Positions 15,173 through 20,427 of a stretch of 20,427 nt of DNA are shown in pieces. The DNA lies in assembly GCA_035315885.1 (NCBI GenBank), contig DATFXM010000094.1, positions 1-20,427 of the forward strand. Direction: 5' to 3'. The notes below the pieces were generated by a model. The model was not told the DNA's origin. It searched no databases and saw only the letters and a list, made by a program, of their open reading frames with translations. Made by a program: the position numbers and the translations under genes. The stretch's first letter is position 1; every line of letters starts with the position of its first letter. The stretch comes from DATFXM01 sp035315885. Lineage in GTDB: Bacteria; Acidobacteriota; Blastocatellia; UBA7656.

Positions 15173-15277
15173 CCGGCGTTGTCTTGGCTTAAGTCAACAC
15201 CCGCCAACCGCGAAACTGGCACCGGGCGAGCGCGCATTGTATCATGGCGCGCTTAACCCCAATCCAAAGGCTAGCGC
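15173..15277. promoter_or_regulatory. Short divergent intergenic region
   Basis: About 105 bases lie between two divergent glycosyltransferase genes and must hold or overlap both promoters. I see no convincing promoter pair, palindrome or RNA gene. A short frame from ATG 15244 runs only 19 codons and stops at 15301-15303. Confidence 0.3.
15266..15270 (+). promoter_or_regulatory. Ribosome binding site AAAGG before a rare ATT start
   Basis: AAAGG ends 7 bases before ATT 15278 in the frame of the downstream membrane-protein gene. An in-frame stop at 15272-15274 means translation cannot start earlier, and no ATG, GTG or TTG occurs in this frame before TTG 15419. Confidence 0.5.
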
Positions 15278-17053
15278 ATTTCTCAAGACCTCCAACGCAT
15301 TGAGCCATCCGACGCCGGACTCCTGTCGCGAGCTCGACTCCTCCTGGTCGGAGAGACAACTAATCGCTTCGAGGCACCTACCCTCTTCTGGCTCGCTCTG
15401 AGTCTGATATTCGCGTTCTTGATGTCCTCGGAAGCGATGCGACAAGCGTTCAGCAACAAATACGTCATTCAAGACGATGGACGCCAGCACGTCTTCTGGA
15501 TGTTGCGCTTTGTTGATGCCGACTTGTTCCGCGGAGATCTGATCGCCGATTACTTTCAATCGATCGCCCCCACCGGATACACGGTCCTGTACCGGATTGC
15601 GGCAAGACTGGGCGCTGATCCGATCTATTTTAGCAAGCTGCTTCCGATGGCACTCGGATTTCTGACTACGGTCTTTTGTTTTGCGGTCACGATGAAGTTG
15701 TTCCCGGTTCCGAGCGCGGCGTTTGTCGCGAGCCTGCTGTTGAACGAGAGCTTGTGGATGCGAAACGGGATTGTCTCGGGCACGCCCCGAGCCTTCATTT
15801 CACCGTTGTTCTTGATGTTCTTGTTTTTCGCTTTGAACAACTCCGTGGTCGGGACGGTGGCGACGATCGCGCTGATGGCGTTGTTCTTTCCGTCAATAAT
15901 GTTCATCGCGCTCGGAACTCTGTGCCTGCGATTGATCAAGTTCGATGCACGGCGTCTCAGGCTGTCGCGCGACCGGCGAGACTACATCTTGTGCGCTACG
16001 GCACTGGTTGTAGCTGCAGTAGTGCTGCTTCCTTTCGCTCGAAGGTCGTCCAGCTTTGGGCCGGTGGTTAGCGCTGCGGAGGCGAGGAACATGCCGGAGT
16101 TTCTGGCGAGAGGTCGAATGGTGGTGTTCCGCCAGGGGTTCTGGCAACGTTGGCTGACGGGCAGTCACACCGGGATGTTCGCGTCGGCAGTCTTCTATCC
16201 CTACACCATGTTGCTCGGACTGACACTCCCGTTGCTGTTACTTCTCCGGCGGCGCCTTCCGGCAGTCGAGCGCATATCGGGTACGATTAGTCTGATTCCC
16301 AGGGTTATTCTCGCGTCGCTTGCGATGTACTTCGCCGCTAACGCGTTGTTGTTTCGTCTGTACCTCCCTAGCCGGTTCACGGTGAGTAGCTTCCGAATTA
16401 TCCTTGCGCTCGCCGCGGGAATCTCGGCCATCGTGCTTCTGGACGCGGTGTTTCGGTGGGCCACGAGCGACACAACACCGCTTTCTTTCTATCGTGCGCT
16501 GATGGCTATGGCGGCAGTCGTGGTTCTTATTGCCGCGTTGTGGTTGCCGCGCTATCTGAACGGCACATGGGTAGACACGCGTTACAAGACAGGCCAATCC
16601 GCCGAACTCTACGAGTTTCTGTCGCACGAGCCGAAGGATACGGTCATCGCGTCGCTTGCCAGTGAAGCGGACAATATTCCCGCGTTCGCGGCCAGACCTG
16701 TTCTAGTAGCGCGAGAGACTGCCCTGCCTTTTCACAAGGGGTACTATTCTCAGATTCGACAGCGCGCTGAAGATTTGATTGACGCTCAATACACGCCCGA
16801 CCTTGCCCGTCTGCAGCAGTTTGTGCGTGATTACCGCGTCGGCTTCTTTCTTGTAGATCGGGATGCGTTCGAGCCCGGTTACGTTTTAAGCGACAAGTGG
16901 CTCATGCAGTATCGACCTGCGGCTCGCAACGCAATTGATCATCTAAGCAACGGAGCAGTGCCAGCGCTTGCGAAGCTCGTGGATCGTTGCTCGGTATTGG
17001 AAACCAACAATATGAAGTTGATACCTTCGGACTGCATCCTCAAGGCACCATGA
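15278..17053 (+). CDS. Polytopic GT-C-like membrane protein, copy 2 of a duplicated family
   Basis: I start this gene at ATT 15278 (591 residues). The first standard starts, TTG 15419 and ATG 15422, would cut into helix 1, whereas the upstream frame reads FWLALSLIFAF, matching VWLALSLLFAT of the paralogue at 9183-10940 (585 residues). Shared blocks include IQDD.RQH.FWM.RF (D66/D67), DLIADYFQSIAP, SKLLPM, VARETALPFHKGYY, KWLMQY and NGAVPA, so the two are full-length duplicates. Ten or more helices and a soluble tail suggest a GT-C fold; enzyme activity is inferred, not shown. The gene is divergent from the 15172 gene and converges on the 17127 gene, with an inverted 7-nt repeat array directly after its stop codon. 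Confidence 0.85.
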   Translation: MSQDLQRIEPSDAGLLSRARLLLVGETTNRFEAPTLFWLALSLIFAFLMSSEAMRQAFSNKYVIQDDGRQHVFWMLRFVDADLFRGDLIADYFQSIAPTGYTVLYRIAARLGADPIYFSKLLPMALGFLTTVFCFAVTMKLFPVPSAAFVASLLLNESLWMRNGIVSGTPRAFISPLFLMFLFFALNNSVVGTVATIALMALFFPSIMFIALGTLCLRLIKFDARRLRLSRDRRDYILCATALVVAAVVLLPFARRSSSFGPVVSAAEARNMPEFLARGRMVVFRQGFWQRWLTGSHTGMFASAVFYPYTMLLGLTLPLLLLLRRRLPAVERISGTISLIPRVILASLAMYFAANALLFRLYLPSRFTVSSFRIILALAAGISAIVLLDAVFRWATSDTTPLSFYRALMAMAAVVVLIAALWLPRYLNGTWVDTRYKTGQSAELYEFLSHEPKDTVIASLASEADNIPAFAARPVLVARETALPFHKGYYSQIRQRAEDLIDAQYTPDLARLQQFVRDYRVGFFLVDRDAFEPGYVLSDKWLMQYRPAARNAIDHLSNGAVPALAKLVDRCSVLETNNMKLIPSDCILKAP

Positions 17054-17055
17054 AA

Positions 17056-17147
17056 GTTCTGAGTTCTGAGTTCTGAGTCCTGAGTCCTGAGTCTGGGGAA
17101 ATGGTCACAGGGATCTAGCTCCGGACTCAGAACTCAGAACTCAGAAC
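17056..17147. repeat. Inverted array of 7-nt repeats forming a long stem at a convergent gene end, locus B
   Basis: The left arm (17056-17097) is six tandem 7-mers: three GTTCTGA, two GTCCTGA and one GTCTGGG. The right arm (17120-17147) is four 7-mers in reverse orientation: TCCGGAC then three TCAGAAC. Bases 17054-17080 pair with 17123-17149 without a break (27 pairs); after one mismatch two more pairs follow. The loop is about 36 bases. The array starts 2 bases after the plus-strand gene's stop and runs into the minus-strand gene, encoding its last six residues (VLSSEF) and stop codon. This would fold in either transcript and could act as a two-way terminator or stabiliser, although no T-run follows. 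The 7-nt unit and the leading GTT/GTC match locus A. Confidence 0.88.
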
Positions 17148-19157
17148 TTCCTGTATCCCTACGCTCTCCAGGGCGAAATCAGAGGACTTGCTGCCGAACT
17201 TTCTGACAACGATTCGCACTCCTCCCTCGCTCCACGTCTTGAACACGCCGTCTGCCAGATCTTCTTCGCGCGGCGCAATGCGATGAATCGGTTGTCCACC
17301 GCGTGAGTCTAAGACCAGCAATTCCCATCTGGAGACACCACGAGCGCGCGCATTGATGTAGTAGGTTGACTCCGGTTTTAACGTCAGTTCTGCGACATCA
17401 AATAACGCGCCGCGGTCCTGACGCTCATCGTCGTCGGTCGACTCCTGTTGCGCCGCGGAACTGGAGGGCGCCTCAGTCAACAGAGGCTTCGACACTGACC
17501 ATACTTCCTTGGCCCGAGCTATCTGGTCATCGGTGACAAAGCCGCGCCGCCAATCGAAGAAGAAGAATCGCTTTCGTTGGCGGCTGAGCAGACGAGGGTC
17601 GGAGCCGGTGTAGTAAATGTCAAAACTTCCGTATGCCGTGTTCTCGACCCTACCCAAGAGATAGTAACGGCCTACGCCGCCGGTTAGTGACTTCGCCCTC
17701 TGTAAGAACCTCGGCCGAACAATCAGCGCGTAGTCTTTGCCGTCCAGATTCAGCGGCTCGTCCAAAGGAGCCTCCATATATGCGAAGTAGCACTGATCCT
17801 TTTCCGGAAATGCCAGCCACGTGTACGCGCTGCCAATCGACACCGGACATAGCTCATCGGGCACAATCGTTTTGAGTGCAGCCTTGACCTCGTTGAACGT
17901 TGAAAGCTCGGGATTGCGAATCTGAACTAGGTACCGCCGGTCCTGCCGGTATAGCGCCGTGGCGTAGATCAGAATCAATAGCGCCGCCGTCGATATTGAC
18001 CCGATATACAACGGTCTCGCCCAGCGCTCCGGCCGTACCTTGATTCGTCGTAATGCTTCCCTTAAGTCTGAGACAACTATCCCAACACACAAGGCAAACC
18101 AGGGCGCCAGGTGTATGACGTATTGAGTGACCTTGCGTTGAGTGACGATCGCAAAGAACAGAACGATGATGAGCGTAGAGACAAGTACGTGGGTTCTTGG
18201 CTCGCTTGAAAACTTGCGCCAGTCCCTGATTCTCAACAACGTCCTGATCAGCAGGTAAGCGAATGAGAGACAAAACAAAATCAGGAATAAGTGAAGAAGT
18301 TCCGGAGTTGGCGCATACTTGACGCCCCGGACCTGGTACCACTCGGCGTAGCGGTGCGGCTCCGCAATCAGGTTGCTCCACCACCCGAGGGGCTCGAGCA
18401 CCTGGAAATGCACTGTGTCCTTTCGATTCTGCAGGACAAAGTTGTTGTAGTCGATGATGTCGTAAACAAGCTCATAGGACATCACCGCCAGCGCGCCAGC
18501 GCCAAAGATAAACGTCCCGCTGGTCTTTATCAGACGCCATCCATGCCTCATAAGCATAAGCGCAAGGATCACTACGAGGATGTAAATCAGATTCGTGTGA
18601 CACATCACCCCCGCGCCCGCAGCAATCCCCGACAAGAGGTAGTACCATCGATTGTTCTTCTCTTCGGCGCGCTCGTACAGATAGAACGCGAGCAATCCGA
18701 AGCACGCTGCAAGCATGTCGTTGCGGGCAAGCCTGCTTCTCGCAAAAAAAACCGAATCGGAAACGACCAAAAGAATCGTCACAACCGCGGCGCTCCAACC
18801 AAAGTTGCGTCGGGCAATCAGGTAAGTCAGAAAAAGCATCAGCGCGGCGGTTATCAGGTTGAAGGCGCGAGCCTGCGTCAACCCCCACCCGAAAAGTTTC
18901 AGGAACCCAGCCAAGGCTGCGAAGAAGACCGGAGAAAACGAGTGCCAGACATTCTGAATGTTGCCGCCCAGGTACTGGTACATCGGGAACGCGAGCTTGC
19001 CGCGAGTCAGCAGCTCGTAGGGCACTTGAAGAGTCATGGCCTCGTCACTGTCCGGCATTGGAATGTCGGTCAGTCGCTGGGCAGCGCTGTACACAAAGGC
19101 GCCGGTGATTAGAGCAAACAGCAGGAAATCGGCGTGAAGTTTTACTCGACGTGTCAT
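17127..19157 (-). CDS. GT-C-like membrane glycosyltransferase with C-terminal beta domain, copy 2
   Basis: From ATG 19157 the product has 676 residues. The frame is open to TTG 19241, but that would overlap the upstream gene by 59 bases, whereas ATG 19157 leaves a 25-base gap and lies just before helix 1. Motifs shared with the paralogue at 13052-15172: PMPDSDEAMTLQVPYE (acidic D36/D38/E39), GKLAFPMYQYLGGNIQNVWH, GAGVMCHTNLIY, PDELCPVSIGS, and AYGSFDIYYTG. About ten helices precede an outer alpha/beta part and a beta-rich tail. GT39-type lipid-linked-sugar transfer is inferred from the first-loop acids and topology. The last six codons and the stop are made of 7-nt repeats, so the natural C-terminus has been written or overwritten by the repeat array. 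Confidence 0.88.
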   Translation of the reverse strand: MTRRVKLHADFLLFALITGAFVYSAAQRLTDIPMPDSDEAMTLQVPYELLTRGKLAFPMYQYLGGNIQNVWHSFSPVFFAALAGFLKLFGWGLTQARAFNLITAALMLFLTYLIARRNFGWSAAVVTILLVVSDSVFFARSRLARNDMLAACFGLLAFYLYERAEEKNNRWYYLLSGIAAGAGVMCHTNLIYILVVILALMLMRHGWRLIKTSGTFIFGAGALAVMSYELVYDIIDYNNFVLQNRKDTVHFQVLEPLGWWSNLIAEPHRYAEWYQVRGVKYAPTPELLHLFLILFCLSFAYLLIRTLLRIRDWRKFSSEPRTHVLVSTLIIVLFFAIVTQRKVTQYVIHLAPWFALCVGIVVSDLREALRRIKVRPERWARPLYIGSISTAALLILIYATALYRQDRRYLVQIRNPELSTFNEVKAALKTIVPDELCPVSIGSAYTWLAFPEKDQCYFAYMEAPLDEPLNLDGKDYALIVRPRFLQRAKSLTGGVGRYYLLGRVENTAYGSFDIYYTGSDPRLLSRQRKRFFFFDWRRGFVTDDQIARAKEVWSVSKPLLTEAPSSSAAQQESTDDDERQDRGALFDVAELTLKPESTYYINARARGVSRWELLVLDSRGGQPIHRIAPREEDLADGVFKTWSEGGVRIVVRKFGSKSSDFALESVGIQEVLSSEF

Positions 19158-19182
19158 CCGGAATGGCGATCTGCGCGCCGCG

Positions 19183-20427
19183 TCAATTGTGAGAGAGGGC
19201 CTGAGGCGCTTCCTTTCGGACGAATATCTCGATGTTGCCAACAGTGGAAACTTGCGAGAAAGCGTTGTTTACGCTTTGCAGCACGCGCTGGTCCTTCATT
19301 CCCGCCGAAACAAGCAATAGCTTGGGAGTCCCCGCTGAGATCTGGTTCAACCACGATTCCTTTTCGGACATTTTCAATCCGGCCGATCGCCACCATGTAA
19401 AACGCGTCGGATTCCGGCGTCCGGTTAGAAAGTAGAACGCCGTACCCTTTGCGGGAAAAGAAAACATAGAATCATCGGCCGCTGTTTTAGCCTCGATCTC
19501 ATCAGCGAGAGTTTCAATGAACTCGGCCTGCTTGTGAGTCACCATTATCCCTCGAGCACGAGCAAGCGTTAGAGGCGTGCGTTCGTGGAATCGCAAGCGG
19601 CCGTCAAACCTCGGCTGCCATACGTCTTTGATTCCGATCACCACAACCAGCACCAGCGGCACGGCCGCACACAAGAGAGCCGCACGCGAAGGGTTTTGCA
19701 ATCGCGTTGCGAGATGAGTCCTCAAACTCGATGCGCCGCGCGCGGCCAACACCATCATTAGAAGGAACACCGGTGGGAGGACTCTTACGACGTGGGCGTA
19801 GTCAGCACGCGGATATGCTTCGAGGTACGTGCCAAGAGCAAACACTCCGGTCAACAGAATTGGTCCCCGGTCGAGCCACCACGCATTCCGAGCGTCGCGC
19901 CTGAAGCCCCATAATAAAACCACCGCGGTGAGCAAGAAGAGCGCAGGACCAAGATAGGCGATCACAGCCGTAGCTGAGTTCTTGATTTGATAAGCTCTCC
20001 CGGGATAGAGGATTGCTGCGGAGATCACGAGCAAGGTCACCACCGCTAGCGGCCCCAACACTCGCGGCGCTGCTCTCGCTACGAAAACTCCGACGCCTAT
20101 CAGCACCACCAACGCCACTGCCGCGGGGGACAAAGATTTTAGCGAGGGCAGCGGGACGGCTCGCTTGTCACCGTACTCTGCTCCGAGCGATGTGAAATGG
20201 CTCATCATCGCGCCCAGCGCGCCGTTGCTCGCGGCATAAACAAATGCAGTCGATGACACAAGCGCAAACGAGGCCCAGAGTCCACTCGCGCGCGCGACCA
20301 TTCGCCCTATCACGCCGGAGCCGCTCGGGGCCGCCGCAATCTCTCTGACGGCCAATGCTGCAGTCGAAAGCACTACAAGGTAGACACCGACATTCTGCTT
20401 GAACAGAAACACAACACCCAGCGACGC
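19183..20427 (-). CDS. GT39-like membrane glycosyltransferase, 5' end cut by window edge
   Basis: The frame is open through the right edge; 414 residues are present and the N-terminal part with the catalytic first loop is missing. A GTG at 20412 is not the start, because coding-like sequence (ASLGV followed by VFLFKQNVGVYL) continues beyond it, and that motif is typical of the middle of GT39-like proteins. About eight helices are visible, then YLEAYPRADYAHVVRVLPPVFLLMM, another typical block of this group. The soluble C-terminal part contains FSFPAKGTAFYFLTGRRNPTR. Role inferred: transfer from a polyprenyl-linked sugar on the outer membrane face. It lies 25 bases upstream of the 17127-19157 gene on the same strand, so the two probably share a transcript. 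Confidence 0.85.
   Translation of the reverse strand, partial: ASLGVVFLFKQNVGVYLVVLSTAALAVREIAAAPSGSGVIGRMVARASGLWASFALVSSTAFVYAASNGALGAMMSHFTSLGAEYGDKRAVPLPSLKSLSPAAVALVVLIGVGVFVARAAPRVLGPLAVVTLLVISAAILYPGRAYQIKNSATAVIAYLGPALFLLTAVVLLWGFRRDARNAWWLDRGPILLTGVFALGTYLEAYPRADYAHVVRVLPPVFLLMMVLAARGASSLRTHLATRLQNPSRAALLCAAVPLVLVVVIGIKDVWQPRFDGRLRFHERTPLTLARARGIMVTHKQAEFIETLADEIEAKTAADDSMFSFPAKGTAFYFLTGRRNPTRFTWWRSAGLKMSEKESWLNQISAGTPKLLLVSAGMKDQRVLQSVNNAFSQVSTVGNIEIFVRKEAPQALSHN

Noticed and set aside
17056..17147. CRISPR-like array
   Set aside because: Units are 7 bases and directly adjacent with no spacers, and no cas genes are present.

Overview
The window looks like a chromosomal segment of a GC-rich, probably Gram-negative bacterium. 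My best guess is an acidobacterium (Blastocatellia-like). This rests on a eukaryotic-type kinase/phosphatase pair, dense membrane glycosyltransferases, and a sigma-70 fragment whose long helical spacer resembles acidobacterial RpoD as I remember it. That placement is inference, because no rRNA or other phylogenetic marker is present. I see no tRNA, rRNA, CRISPR array, transposase or integrase. Coding density is very high, and no gene-free stretch exceeds about 200 bases.

Layout. (1) 1-2883, minus strand: a PP2C-type phosphatase with a membrane anchor and TPR tail, followed by a Ser/Thr kinase with a membrane anchor and the start of an SH3b-like domain. The kinase is cut by the left edge. (2) 3076-3738, plus: a flavin-binding NimA/pyridoxamine-oxidase-like protein. 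(3) 3733-3849: an inverted array of 7-nt repeats. (4) 3858-10940, plus: a probable operon of a family-2 glycosyltransferase, a soluble alpha/alpha-toroid-like protein, a very unusual GT39-like membrane glycosyltransferase, and a second GT-C-like membrane protein. (5) 10972-15172, minus: two more GT-C-like proteins. (6) 15278-17053, plus: a paralogue of the 9183-10940 gene. (7) 17056-17147: a second inverted 7-nt repeat array. (8) 17127-20427, minus: a paralogue of the 13052-15172 gene and a truncated GT39-like gene.

The main discovery is in the 6524-9175 gene. Between two transmembrane helices of a GT39-like enzyme, one uninterrupted reading frame carries about 310 residues that read as sigma-70 region 1.2, the non-conserved spacer and region 2. 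Helix counting places this insert in the cytoplasm. The residues that contact the RNA polymerase beta-prime clamp are kept, but the tryptophan pair used for promoter melting is replaced by two serines. This looks like a membrane-tethered, melting-deficient RNA-polymerase-binding module fused to a glycan enzyme.

Taken together, from 3858 rightwards the window is a surface-glycan or glycolipid gene cluster. The GT2 enzyme would charge a polyprenyl phosphate with sugar on the cytoplasmic side, and six GT-C-type proteins would use such lipid-linked sugars on the outer side of the membrane. The two 7-nt inverted arrays mark a boundary between genes and a convergent gene end. Two of the glycosyltransferase genes appear to start at rare ATC or ATT codons.
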